Assembly (NCBI GenBank): GCA_008508345.1
Contig: QNGE01001279.1
Coordinates: forward strand, 114,306 to 178,305
Length of the DNA stretch: 64,000 bases
From: Paragonimus westermani
Taxonomy: Eukaryota > Platyhelminthes > Trematoda > Plagiorchiida > Troglotrematidae
Reading direction: 5' to 3'
Program-made: the position numbers and the translations under genes
The notes under the pieces: generated by a model
Database searches by the model: none
Seen by the model: the letters and a program-made list of their open reading frames with translations, nothing else
Told to the model about the DNA's origin: nothing
Part shown: positions 22,990 to 34,093 of the stretch, one piece after another
Numbering within the stretch: position 1 is the stretch's first letter
Layout: each line of letters opens with the position of its first letter

Positions 22990-23870
22990 AGTTTTTTATA
23001 CACACAGAATGGGGTGACAGTGTCCGATCGCAATGGTCTGGGCATACCGTGACAAACGTTTGTTTCGACTCAAGAACAAAACACGAAATGACCTTGGTGA
23101 GTCAATCACACGTTACGCCATCCACTGAGGTCTGGCAATCTTTCTGGTTGTTTGCTGTCAAGTTGCCCGATTATGTGATCGTTTGTTGAACCCACTTCGG
23201 CAAGCGTTCGGCAACACTGGTTCCAAGCTGACGTTCAGTCCAACCAACATAGGATGCTGCGCATCCACGGTTGTATTGGTTACGTTTGTCTCAGCGAATT
23301 GAGCCGTCGGCTGCTTAACTGGGAGTGTGGGAATTCAGACTGTTCTGTACACGATCGCTGGCTTCCACGCAAAGAACATGCAGACGATAGCCGACCTTAA
23401 GCGCTGTTCAACCAATCAACACACATTGTATCTTTTGGACAGCAGCTGTAAAACTAGTCTTTTTGGGAACCGTCGGTTGACAATTATTCCGCATTTTGCT
23501 CATATTGAATTTTCTTATAAATCCCCCCGGATAGTCGTTGTTTACTAAAGTCTGCCCTCTTTGACGGAGGTGACCATCCAGGGTACAAAGCCGTCTGGTC
23601 CGGTCAACTAGCGTTCGTACCAATCCTCTTTTATATGCACCTAGAACAAAACTGTCAAAGTGTAGGTGCTGGCCGGTCCACGTATTCCTTCGAGATACAA
23701 CACTTTGAATGGATCCAACCATTCTCTTAATCATGTTTATATTCAGGAACGGCAGTCGGCCATTAGTCTCACTTTCTAGAGTGTAACGAATGTTTGGATG
23801 TAAACAGTTCATTTACACGACTAAAGACCGAGAACATATACCCTAAAATGTACATCCTCTAACGTAGCAT
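22990..23870 (-). pseudogene. PLE remnant: end of RT plus GIY-YIG domain
   Basis: On the minus strand, an upstream frame (to about 23408) reads GRLPFLNINMIKR, RRNTWTGQHLHFDSFV and TLVNNDYPGGFI, the thumb region following the PLE reverse-transcriptase core. Further on (about 23130-23270), ASYVGWTERQLGTSVAERLP then KWVQQT is the YIG half of the endonuclease (YVG for YIG). Stops and frameshifts separate the pieces. Codons differ strongly from the 31 kb copy, so this is a different, older PLE lineage. Confidence 0.75.
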
Positions 23871-24269
23871 ATTCTGCTAATCTGAGACGTGCGACATTTT
23901 CGAAAGTTGGGCGCATGGGGCGAATACAAGAGAAGTATCAATGTCTTACTTCTAGGTCCTGTAATAAGGAACTTCATGAGAATCGGTAACTTCCGGTACC
24001 GAGAAAAGACGAACACTTTCACGATAAATTGGAGATGCAAACGGATTCGCCTGTCCCGCCCAGGGACACATTCTTTACACAGATTGATGAAGATTCATCC
24101 AACAAACAAGTCGCAGAGATGATTATTTCAACACTCAGTGCGATAGCTCAATGTGGTTGTAGGATATGGTTGTAGATCACCGGTGATAGATCACGGACAA
24201 CATGTGGGATAGAACAAGTCACCATTAAAAGAACTGGGACAGAAAATGTCAACTAGAAGAACAAAATAG

Positions 24270-24464
24270 AGTGTTTAAATGCAAACGTCGCCACTCTATA
24301 GACTGGAATTTCGGCCGACAGACCCGATCACATGAGCGGCCCAAACCGAATAATGAAGCTGTTGCTTCGTTAAACGATTTCTCGCCACGAGTTGGATACG
24401 TTGTTACTGAATCAAGTGAAACGGTTGTCGTTCAAACGGACGAAGAAAAAAAACATTCTTGATA
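24270..24464 (+). CDS. Putative terminal exon of a + strand gene
   Basis: After acceptor caaaatag, one base completes a codon. Then 63 codons read VFKCKRRHSIDWNFGRQTR through an Asn/Pro-rich stretch to VVVQTDEEKKHS and TGA. The phase matches the donor at 16697, and the join would restore Arg. Charged, low-complexity composition suggests a C-terminal tail. Assignment to the kinase gene is speculative. Confidence 0.4.
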
Positions 24465-26587
24465 GATTTTCGGAGGTTATTAAGACAGTGAATAACCGAA
24501 TGGTATTCTCTGGAATACAGACGTTCTAACCGAGTCAGATTGGCAAATGTTCACTGTGCACACCTGAGACAACAGTGTGTTTGTTCCGTTCGCGTCAAAA
24601 CCCATCCCCATGTTCCGACTATTGTGATTCATTGTTACCTGTTGAAACGACTCGGTTAGAATGCCTGTTGATGTAAATTTTCACACAGTATTGGAACTTC
24701 GGTCCAAAGTATCTGGCTTCATTGTTTAATAATGGTCCGTTTGGTAAGAACGGATCTGTGAATATAGTGTAAACCCACGGTAATCGCCGGTGAAATTTCA
24801 AGTTGAAATCAAGTAGAGACAAGCGAAAACGATGTAATACCGAGATGCTAGCCACTGACGAAATAAACGCCGCCGACACGTTTTCCTATGCACAGAGGAA
24901 CAACCGGATATCGAGGCTTTTGGGGTTGCTTATAAGTTCGACGGTTGTCATCGGTTCGTTGCTCAAATCGAGTAGGATAGTGTGTCGTACAGTTTGCTAC
25001 GAAATTAAATACAACTGAATTCTGAGTGGGACAAGGTAGAGTTTATGGGATCATACATCACTCCTGAGTTGTCCAGCAATTTTCAGACATCACTCAATTC
25101 GCTACACACCATGTGGTGTGTAATCCCATTAGTTAGCACTGGTTTGGGTTCCAGTTCGGCGGACAGCAGAGTAATCCACGATTTGGGAGACCACTTTACA
25201 TAAACGTACAGACAATCAGCTTTATCTCTTAATCATTCGCCTACGTCTTCTAGAAAATGTTGGACCAGAGTAATAAGGCGTACGCCCCAAACCTGTGCAC
25301 TTACCAAACAATGAACAGGAACACTAACCTACTCGACGGACGCGATTGCATAAAACTGAGTGTCTACTGAGTGTCAAAAAACCGGATCAACTTTTGACTA
25401 TTGCACGTGAATCGGCAGTCCATGTTATATCCCGAATCCAAAAGACCTGTCACCTGTGGTTGTCTACAAAATGCGTAGATATTTCTAACCAATTATCAAC
25501 ACCACTCACTCACCAGTATCGCTGTCTGAAGCCGGAACACTATCGGATCGTAAAATTATTATCACATAAAGGTTCTGTTGCTGTCACTATTAACAAGTAA
25601 ATAAAAACCGCTTTAACTGATCAGCGAAAGCTGAAAAAAAGTGGAAGTAACCTACTGGTAAAAAAAACGGGTTGCAAGGAAACATTAGGTTCAGTTATAC
25701 GACGGACATACGTCCCAGACAAAAGCGTATGAAGTTCGTCAGTGAGGAAAAAGGCAGACTAAAGGGTGCTATAGAAATGCACAAAAATGGAGAACTCATG
25801 CAATCAATTTAGTGCATAAATAAAGCACCGTACAAAGTTGCTCGTTGGCTGGTTGGGAGTTTTGACCTTATCGGCAAAGTGTTAGTTTGTGCTTACAATA
25901 TTAGCAGACTTCGGAACACGCTTCAGTGAGTTCAAAGGTCACGCATTCAGTTCTCTTGTTACGAAACTTTCCCTTCGTGAGATATATAAATCCCTATGTT
26001 AATGTACCTCTAACCATAAAGTACCGGAGGGTTATGTACAGAAAAAACAGACAATTTCAATAGACTTGTCAAGGGGCAGTTAGATGGTGTGACTGTATGT
26101 GGTCCGTTAGGTCTGACAATGGGTATTTCCCTAGGAATGACTGAGCGGCCAGTCCAGGATAATATTACCGAAACGGCACTCCGTTTTCTACTAGTATTGA
26201 TCATTTTGCTTAGACGTAAACCTTTTCAACACTACTCATCCGAACTTAGTTTTGTATCGCAAAATTGAATCCAGTGGATTTTTGAGTTTTAGACGTACTC
26301 TTCACCAGGTGCGCGGCTGGCAGGTTACAGTATTCTGTTCATCGTGAAGAGCAAACGACATCTTAAGTTATCTGATTTCACTTAGGTGAAATATAAGCGT
26401 GATTTTATTATGACCATATTTCATAGTATCAGATGTATTTGCACCTGTGACAAATTGCTAGAAGATACACCAAGGAGAACGTTACTGGCAAGTGGTTATT
26501 CAGATGTTCATAACAAATTGAACAGATGAAACGAGTTGCTGAAACAGATCAAACGAAAATTCTATTTTTGTAATCCCATGACCTGGC
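24465..26587. other. Presumed intergenic region, nothing recognised
   Basis: This lies between the last + strand exon candidate and PLE debris near the 3' end of the converging zinc transporter gene. Open frames at 24.8 and 25.4 kb show no domain or splice support. Confidence 0.4.
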
Positions 26588-27009
26588 GTACTCGCACTTA
26601 ACTCAAGCCATAGGATAGCCAGTCCTACACAACCTCTATTCGATTTCTCATGTCATATACCAGTTCGACTGCNGTACTCGCACTTAACTCAAGCCATAGG
26701 ATAGCCAGTCCTACACAACCTCTATTCGATTTCTCATGTCATATACCAGTTCGACTGCAATTGCAACGACGTTCACATGAGCAGAAGGGACTGATAACTG
26801 TCTCAGTGAGTAGCAGGAAACGTCCTAAACTGGTGATGAAAACGATCCTAGGCCGAATAGCGAACTGCTCAAAATCCCACACCATGGACTGCAGACACCT
26901 TCTAGCAACAAGTTACCCTGGTGATCAAATTAGCCTATTCCAAATGCCAAGCGATCCGAACCCGAAGTTAGTCGCCTTTGGAGAAGCTTTGTTGATTCGA
27001 ACTCAATAG
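26588..27009 (+). pseudogene. PLE GIY-YIG remnant with assembly duplication
   Basis: SHVIYQFDCNCNDVHMSRRD (about 26648-26792) is the GIY-YIG start with a decayed YIG. In another frame, HLLATSYPGDQIS and PKLVAFGEALLIRTQ correspond to AKHLIATGHVVDP and LLAFSEAMLIKRH of the 31 kb PLE. Bases 26588-26672 recur exactly at 26674-26758 across an N at 26673, which is an assembly overlap and not a biological repeat. Confidence 0.7.
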
Positions 27010-27658
27010 CCGACGTGCGAAAATGTAGCTGAGACATCCCATCAGGTTGTCAGGGTATTGAGTGAATAGTACTTAATGTGTGCGTGTCCACTCCAGGTCC
27101 GAGATTGGTTCGTTGATGTATAGGCCGAATATGATACATTTACGACTGAGGGCAAATAAGAAGCGCTAACATATCGTAAAGTCTCTTTCGTTCTGAATAC
27201 GTTAGTAAAGAGAATCCAGTTGCATCTAATTATAAAGTGGGTGTCTCAACCTGTATGGAATATGCCAAAGAACTTCCATCTGGAAATTTAGCTTGTTGTT
27301 TCAGCAGTACACACGGATATCCTTTGAAATGATTCATTATTTGCGCCAGAGCCTATCGGAGTTTGACATATAACCACACTTGTAAATTCACTTACCAAAG
27401 ATATATTACTCATAAAACACATTTTTCCTGAAAGTTACTCAAATCCATCCGTACACGGAAACAAAAGGAAAGCACAAGTGACCGCACAACTCAGAGAAAG
27501 GAGGTAGCGAAGGAAAGAGGAGTGCAAGTGACGAGAGCACGATCAGGACGACAAGATCGCTGATTCAGTCGGTACGTCGATTCCAATACACAGACACAGG
27601 AAACAAATCTGAGACAATGGTCAAAATCACAGGAATACCGGAACAGAAGCAGTGGGAC
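27010..27658. other. 3' flank of the zinc transporter gene
   Basis: No AATAAA on the minus strand was identified below the stop codon, so the transcript end is not located. No coding feature seen. Confidence 0.45.
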
Positions 27659-27916
27659 TTAAATAAACCCCAATGAGACGACTGCCGGCGCGTCCGCCGT
27701 CTTCCCGCAGCCAAGCTGATTGGATGGCAGAGAGGAATGCAAGTCAATCGGCCGAAATTCGTGTCCGTTGTGGGTAATTGACTGTTGTTTCGAAAAGTGC
27801 AAAACAATAGTCGGTTTCAAGCCCAATGCTTGCAGGTGGTAGGCAATCGTATCTTTCTCAACTTGGACGGTCAGGTGACTAACATTCAGACAGTGCGTGG
27901 CGATAATATCCTTGAT
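27659..27916 (-). CDS. SLC30A5: ZnT5 last exon: C-terminal domain end
   Basis: Acceptor ccactttttctcag is followed by 85 codons and TAA. IKDIIATHCLNVSHLTVQVEK is the last alpha/beta element of the CDF cytosolic domain (human ZnT5 has VNNLTIQVEKE here). A 45-50 residue tail follows that has no counterpart I recognise: LQALGLKPTIVLHFSKQQS, then a stretch ending VVSLGFI. Phase 0 at the start fits the exon at 33229-33357. This copy or the identical one at 28290-28547 is the true exon. Only one should exist. Confidence 0.88.
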   Translation of the reverse strand: MKDIIATHCLNVSHLTVQVEKDTIAYHLQALGLKPTIVLHFSKQQSITHNGHEFRPIDLHSSLPSNQLGCGKTADAPAVVSLGFI

Positions 27917-28289
27917 CTGAGAAAAAGTGGGCGAACAAAACGAACGTCGAAAAGAGAGTAAACTTGGGAACGGAATGTACATAGCAGATGTCATGGTATC
28001 CCAAATTGTGCCGTGAAGAACACATCACGGACGTTTCAAACGATNAAACACATTTTTCCTGAAAGTTACTCAAATCCATCCGTACACGGAAACAAAAGGA
28101 AAGCACAAGTGACCGCACAACTCAGAGAAAGGAGGTAGCGAAGGAAAGAGGAGTGCAAGTGACGAGAGCACGATCAGGACGACAAGATCGCTGATTCAGT
28201 CGGTACGTCGATTCCAATACACAGACACAGGAAACAAATCTGAGACAATGGTCAAAATCACAGGAATACCGGAACAGAAGCAGTGGGAC

Positions 28290-28547
28290 TTAAATAAACC
28301 CCAATGAGACGACTGCCGGCGCGTCCGCCGTCTTCCCGCAGCCAAGCTGATTGGATGGCAGAGAGGAATGCAAGTCAATCGGCCGAAATTCGTGTCCGTT
28401 GTGGGTAATTGACTGTTGTTTCGAAAAGTGCAAAACAATAGTCGGTTTCAAGCCCAATGCTTGCAGGTGGTAGGCAATCGTATCTTTCTCAACTTGGACG
28501 GTCAGGTGACTAACATTCAGACAGTGCGTGGCGATAATATCCTTGAT
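28290..28547 (-). CDS. SLC30A5: Duplicate of ZnT5 last exon (assembly artefact)
   Basis: Identical to 27659-27916 as far as can be read, including acceptor and stop. It lies in the second copy of the sequence duplicated around the N at 28045. A gene model should use one copy only. Confidence 0.85.
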   Translation of the reverse strand: MKDIIATHCLNVSHLTVQVEKDTIAYHLQALGLKPTIVLHFSKQQSITHNGHEFRPIDLHSSLPSNQLGCGKTADAPAVVSLGFI

Positions 28548-28675
28548 CTGAGAAAAAGTGGGCGAACAAAACGAACGTCGAAAAGAGAGTAAACTTGGGA
28601 ACGGAATGTACATAGCAGATGTCATGGTATCCCAAATTGTGCCGTGAAGAACACATCACGGACGTTTCAAACGAT

Positions 28676-29708
28676 CGGGGAACGGAAATTTTTTCATGAT
28701 ACCGTGTTTATGGATTCATTCATACTACTAAATAGGTAGATAGGGTGTCCATAAGACAAAACAGTCCGACAAATTGCCTCCTAGTGAAAATTAGTAAGAG
28801 AATTGGTTAATATCAATTGCTCGTACGCGATCGAAACTTCCGTATTCATACGGACCTCTCGGTCGGGCCCCTCAAAAAGAAGCACTGGACTCGACTTTCG
28901 ATCTGGCTCATTCCAATTTTGCTATAGTCTGACAGTTTAGCTAAAAGAAACGACATGATGGGCAGTTGATTTCCACCCTTTTCCATCACCTCATCGACAT
29001 CGAAAATGACATAAATATTATCAGTACCGTCTGAGTGATACATACACAGCAGTACCGCCAACCTGCCAATCACGTGTTGGACACATGACCAATCTGACCA
29101 AGGCTTTGCGAATGTTGATGAGTCACCACAACTCTATCAATTTGAAGCCAGTCGGGATGTTACGGTTCATGCACAGCAAACGGTTATCGTGTGTTTAAAA
29201 AAAAAGATGTTAACCTTGGACTTCCGTTTACTGTGGTTCCTGCTAGTGACATTGCCGTCTTATTCTACGGTCTACTGTACATCATTGAAATGGTATGTGA
29301 TACAACCGACAAATAAATAAAACCACTCGGGTAAAAACTCTTACTTCCTGCAGACGGTTGAAGAATGCTCGTCCTTATATTAGGTGACTGTCAAGTCGAT
29401 CACAGACAGACCACGTAAGTCGAAATTGTGCTCCCAAAAATGGCGTCTAGTTTCATCCTGTTTTCTAGCTATATGGCCTTACCACAGGAAAGCACAGATA
29501 CATCGCAAGGTCAAATATTACCATGGAATAGATGGAACCAGTGTCATCTTTCTGGAATAAACAATCAATCTAATTTCAACCGCTGGAGGTTACAGCTCGT
29601 TACACAGTTATCCTTCCGGTTTGATTTACAGTGGAGATGTATTCAACATTCGTGGATCCAGAAAGGCACTAATCCTCACACCACGTCAGTTTGCTTACAG
29701 TAAAGCAA
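28676..29708. other. ZnT5 intron; weak exon-like stretch on + strand
   Basis: An open segment at 29152-29292 on the + strand (47 codons, ending LFYGLLYIIEM before a GTATGT donor-like site) has no polypyrimidine tract and no partner exon. It is noted but not called. The rest shows nothing recognisable. Confidence 0.4.
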
Positions 29709-30058
29709 CAAATCATGACCTACATTGCGAGATGCAAGCATTTCGTTTATTCTCATCAGTTGGTTACATAAAACATTCGGTTATATAGGTTAATCACGTA
29801 GCGTCAAAACAATGAAATGAACGAACTTCACTTGGTTTCAATCAGGCTTCACTGCCACGGCAACGAAATTGATTGCGTCAGTACCTTTTGCCAACAAAGG
29901 GCCGGTGCGTGACGCTTGATCAACATTGCCTCTGAGAACGCTAACAATCTAGGGTCGCGATTGCGCAATAGGACTGTGAATGAAGTGTCGGGGTCAACTA
30001 CATGACCTGTTGCGATTAGGTGTTTGGCGATGGAAGACGCCGGACTTCTGTTTGAGTT

Positions 30059-30833
30059 NNNNNNNNNNNNNNNNNNNNNNNNNNNNNNNNNNNNNNNNNN
30101 NNNNNNNNNNNNNNNNNNNNNNNNNNNNNNNNNNNNNNNNNNNNNNNNNNNNNNNNNNNNNNNNNNNNNNNNNNNNNNNNNNNNNNNNNNNNNNNNNNNN
30201 NNNNNNNNNNNNNNNNNNNNNNNNNNNNNNNNNNNNNNNNNNNNNNNNNNNNNNNNNNNNNNNNNNNNNNNNNNNNNNNNNNNNNNNNNNNNNNNNNNNN
30301 NNNNNNNNNNNNNNNNNNNNNNNNNNNNNNNNNNNNNNNNNNNNNNNNNNNNNNNNNNNNNNNNNNNNNNNNNNNNNNNNNNNNNNNNNNNNNNNNNNNN
30401 NNNNNNNNNNNNNNNNNNNNNNNNNNNNNNNNNNNNNNNNNNNNNNNNNNNNNNNNNNNNNNNNNNNNNNNNNNNNNNNNNNNNNNNNNNNNNNNNNNNN
30501 NNNNNNNNNNNNNNNNNNNNNNNNNNNNNNNNNNNNNNNNNNNNNNNNNNNNNNNNNNNNNNNNNNNNNNNNNNNNNNNNNNNNNNNNNNNNNNNNNNNN
30601 NNNNNNNNNNNNNNNNNNNNNNNNNNNNNNNNNNNNNNNNNNNNNNNNNNNNNNNNNNNNNNNNNNNNNNNNNNNNNNNNNNNNNNNNNNNNNNNNNNNN
30701 NNNNNNNNNNNNNNNNNNNNNNNNNNNNNNNNNNNNNNNNNNNNNNNNNNNNNNNNNNNNNNNNNNNNNNNNNNNNNNNNNNNNNNNNNNNNNNNNNNNN
30801 NNNNNNNNNNNNNNNNNNNNNNNNNNNNNNNNN
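30059..30833. other. Assembly gap (775 N)
   Basis: The gap falls inside the PLE, between its inverted segment and the coding region. It probably hides the reverse-transcriptase part or more inverted sequence. The long X-filled frames across it are not proteins. Confidence 0.95.
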
Positions 30834-31358
30834 AAACAGGTTTTTATCAACCTTCCTTACACAGGTGACCACAACGTTACCGACGTAAGTCGAAAGTTGA
30901 AATCTGTCATTGCTCGCACATATCCCGCGGCGGAATTGCGCTTGTTACTCTCCACCCGTAGGATGAGCCTCCACTGCCCCGATCGTTCTTCTTCGGAAAA
31001 CTCTGCCTCTCACGTTATTTACCAGTTCACCTGCAGTTGCGGTGATTCTTACATCGGCAGAACGGACCGAAATTTACGACAGAGGAAGGCGGAGCACATT
31101 CCCAAGTGGCTAGTGCAAACAATGTTTCAAGGTGGGTCAGCATACCAAAACTCAAACAGAAGTCCGGCGTCTTCCATCGCCAAACACCTAATCGCAACAG
31201 GTCATGTAGTTGACCCCGACACTTCATTCACAGTCCTATTGCGCAATCGCGACCCTAGATTGTTAGCGTTCTCAGAGGCAATGTTGATCAAGCGTCACGC
31301 ACCGGCCCTTTGTTGGCAAAAGGTACTGACGCAATCAATTTCGTTGCCGTGGCAGTGA
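30834..31358 (+). CDS. PLE GIY-YIG endonuclease domain, C-terminal fragment
   Basis: The frame is open from the gap to TGA, about 173 residues. HVIYQFTCSCGDSYIGRTDR contains the GIY (IYQ) and YIG motifs with a CxC pair between them. The catalytic Arg follows in LRQRKAEH, then a conserved EHIPKW, and FSEAMLIKRH carries the catalytic Glu. The end reads LTQSISLPWQ. In PLEs this endonuclease follows the reverse transcriptase and nicks target DNA to prime reverse transcription. No internal stop is visible, so this is the youngest-looking PLE in the window, though its N-terminus is in the gap. Confidence 0.85.
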   Translation, partial: KQVFINLPYTGDHNVTDVSRKLKSVIARTYPAAELRLLLSTRRMSLHCPDRSSSENSASHVIYQFTCSCGDSYIGRTDRNLRQRKAEHIPKWLVQTMFQGGSAYQNSNRSPASSIAKHLIATGHVVDPDTSFTVLLRNRDPRLLAFSEAMLIKRHAPALCWQKVLTQSISLPWQ

Positions 31359-31444
31359 AGCATGATTGAAACCAAGTGAAGTTCGTTCATTTCATTGTTT
31401 TGACGCTACGCGATTAACCTATATAACCGAATGTTTTATGTAAC

Positions 31445-31479
31445 CGACTGATGAGAATAAACGAAATGCTTGCATCTCG
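31445..31479 (+). ncRNA. Hammerhead-like motif in PLE 3' UTR
   Basis: CTGATGA (31448-31454), G-AATAAA-C as a one-base-pair stem II, GAAA (31463-31466), stem III ATGC-TT-GCAT and cleavage-site C31476. Stem I is only CGA against TCG. The loop is also the AATAAA signal. PLEs are known to carry hammerheads in their terminal repeats, but this minimal stem II is atypical. The copy at 21.9 kb has lost the core (CCGGTGA). Confidence 0.4.
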
Positions 31480-31548
31480 CAATGTATGTCTTCTTGCTGT
31501 CTTGATGAACTGGATAAAGGGAACTCAGTGTTTCAAATCATGACCTAC

Positions 31549-33228
31549 CTGAATCGTTAACTCGAAGACAAAAAAGATTTACTAATGTAATACTGGTTAA
31601 TGAGGATAGGTTGGAATGAGACCTAATACACTTAAGTTTAAGACGCACCTGCCAAAATCGATACCGACAAAGAATTCACGTAAGCGGATGATGATTGTGA
31701 CTGTAAAGGACGTTCGACTTGAAATATTGTGTACAGCTTGAAATCATTCGGCCTGCACAGTTGATGTGACTGAGTGTTAGTTTCCAGTCATGTAGCTCTA
31801 GATCCTCTGCTAACAGGTTCCATGAAAAAACTATCCATTTTCGATTGTCACTCTCGACTTACGACCGCCCTAACGATGAGGACTAGAAACAAAATCAGAG
31901 TGAGTCGTTCTTTTTATCCGTACTATTATGCTACTCAATAACCACGATGAGTAGTACATGCGTTGCTTATTTTTGTTGCATACTGACTGACGCAGTAATG
32001 GGCCCAAAATCAGCGTTTCCGTTCTGAACCACTTTGCAAATTTAGTAAGACATGCTAGTTTCGTCTCAGTGTTCCGCTCAATTGCGTAGACAACGCTTTG
32101 TCTAGACAGTATCGCACGTGGATCATCCCATTTAGGCATTCACGCCTAACCATGCTAGTGGGCTGCTGATTGTTCGCTTGTTTGCGCATGTGCTTACATC
32201 AAGAGGCCTTCCAACAGAGTCAGTCTAGCAGGCACCAGCGGACCACGACAATTGGAACATGTAAAGGGGTTGGATTGGACAAACGCATCGATACGAAGTC
32301 AACCATTGATTCGCAGGAGACTAAGACAAATCAGTGTCGAAAACGCAAACAGACTTGTATGTCAGCGCGGGGACCAATCAGCATGGCACGCTGCTCCAGC
32401 ATCGGATTTTGTTATAACGAGCACTGGAGTAAAACAAGCTGTTTAGGCGCGTCACGAGTTAAAACAAATGAGTCACAAGCGGAGTCGAGCCGACCAATGA
32501 GAAAGCGAAAGCGTCAGCACAAATTTTAATTCTTCATTTTACTAATGCGTCTAGTCTATAAAATAAGTAACAGAAACTCAACAGACTGAGATTTGCTTTG
32601 TGCCACGAAGACCGACTTTTGCTTTCCTTCCGAAAGGTAGCGATCCCCAACAGAACATAATGGGGTGATGAAGGGGAGGGATGTGACTCGGACAAAACAC
32701 ACCCCAATTTGGCAAACATGACCATGCCACAGATGTAGTCGTCGAGCGTTCGTAAGTCCATGATGTTTGGGTTTTACTGTAATGCACTTGTTTTTACCCT
32801 CTGTCTCACTGTAGATAGGCAGCAAACCCGGAAAAGCCCCTTAGATAATCTGAAAGTGACTTCGAGTGATAGAACAGAGATGTCGTGAAGCCGTAAGGTG
32901 GAAAATATACAAACAGACGAACCATGGAAGGGAATTTTTAAATAAAGGCATTGGTTGATAATCCCAAATGTTCTCCTTTCAAAATCCGTGTGTCTCGTTA
33001 GTAATTAAGCCATGCATAACGACGAACTCAAACGACAACTTTCATCTCATCATACGATTCAAATGTTCTTTACCAAACACCAAGAGACGCATTAAACACA
33101 GTGACTGAATAGGCTATGTGCAAAGAGTACATCTCTGTTCGACGTTCATCACTCTAGACTGTTTGTCAGAAGCGAACCAAAATGGAGTGGAGTAGATTGT
33201 GCACAGGGGGATGAAAAGTGCAACTTAC
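31549..33228. other. ZnT5 intron, nothing recognised
   Basis: The open frame at 32170-32529 (+) is basic and low-complexity with no domain or splice support. No repeats of the recognised families. Confidence 0.45.
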
Positions 33229-33357
33229 TCGAGCAAGAACCAACTGTTCGGACTGATCAGACTCCACATGGACGCATAAGGAGACGCAAGTGGTGTCCCT
33301 TGTTTGTGACCACACAAACGGGTTGTACACACTTGTCACTCCGTCCAGCGTGAGCAC
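33229..33357 (-). CDS. SLC30A5: ZnT5 exon: first half of C-terminal domain
   Basis: Acceptor cgattttag, 43 codons in phase 0/0, donor GTAAGT. VLTLDGVTSVYNPFVWSQT then CVSLCVHVESD and QSEQLVLAR correspond to IQKIEGLISYRDPHFWxHS, GTIHIQVTSD and VLEQRIVQQ of human ZnT5. This is the beta-alpha-beta cytosolic domain that mediates dimerisation in CDF proteins. It has lost the usual HFW histidine (PFVW here). Confidence 0.9.
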
Positions 33358-34093
33358 CTAAAATCGAAATAAGACTGTGGTGTGTACTGTCACAAGACAT
33401 ATCTTAGTACAAGTATAGACACAGTGCAACACAATAGGGAACTAACAGAGGGAGAGGAAAAACAAGTGTGATGCAAAAGGCAAGTTAACCTAACAGCTTT
33501 TATATAAAAAGCGCTCGTTGTCACAAGGTCGTATGTGGGCTGGATGATCAAGGTGTCCAAATTAACAGATGACCAATAGAGATAAATTTGCTCAAACTCG
33601 GAACCACGAGATTGATAGCCGGCATAGTTCCCACGCGATCAAAAACTTACACAGCACATTCCCGAACAGAAAACATCTTCGGAAGAGTGCAAAAATTTGC
33701 TTTCAGCAGTATTTGTCCTAGAATGTTATTTTAACCACAAGGTACCAGGCAAATGTGAGGGAAACAAAATGAGTAAGACAGGTTTCCTCCGAAAGTAGAC
33801 AGGCACTCATGATTAGTAACTGCGGTCGTATCAAAGCCGTTCAGAGCACCTTTATGTAGCCTAAGTCTTCCAAAATGTGGTTCGGCTCTCATCTTAACAT
33901 GTGATAATTTCCCAACCATCACAAAATGATGAGAGAGCACATGCTGACATAAAGATTAGTCTGCATGTAGTTTGGACTCAAAGATTTGAAACAAAACGGC
34001 CCTATGCCATTCTTCATTTCATACAGTGCAACAACACGCGGGCCGGAATATTGTCAAGCTACACAGGCCTAGATAAGAGCAAAACAGTGTTTT

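Larger units (their letters stand above)
27415..28675. other. Assembly duplication around N 28045 (631-bp offset)
   Basis: Bases 27415-28044 are repeated, as far as can be read identically, at 28046-28675, separated by one N. Identity across exon, intron and flanks together is expected for two unmerged contig ends, not for gene duplication. Confidence 0.9.
29709..31548 (+). mobile_element. PLE insertion with 15-bp target duplication and inverted 5' part
   Basis: Identical 15-bp CAAATCATGACCTAC flanks occur at 29709-29723 and 31534-31548. Inside, 29724-30058 is an inverted copy of the element's own 3' end (matching about 31149-31486). Then come a 775-N gap (30059-30833), the C-terminal coding region (30834-31358) and a 3' UTR ending in the family's GTATGTCTTCTTGCTGTC. 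The single target duplication around the whole structure argues for one insertion event that included the inversion, a pattern known for PLEs. It lies in the last ZnT5 intron. Confidence 0.85.

Noticed and set aside
28196..28625. Second ZnT5 C-terminal frame as a gene duplication
   Set aside because: Identity extends over the whole 630-bp block up to a single N, including introns and flanks; an assembly overlap explains it.
29152..29703. Cys-containing open segment and a Gly/Ser-rich segment on the + strand as exons of a nested gene
   Set aside because: Weak acceptors, no recognised domain, and no consistent phase between the two segments.
29849..31358. Four very long open frames (292-444 codons) across the N gap
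   Set aside because: Most codons are N. Only the part after 30834 on the + strand is real coding sequence (PLE endonuclease); the left-side match is its inverted copy.
32170..32529. 119-codon + strand frame as a gene
   Set aside because: Low-complexity basic composition, an overlapping alternative frame, no splice or domain support.
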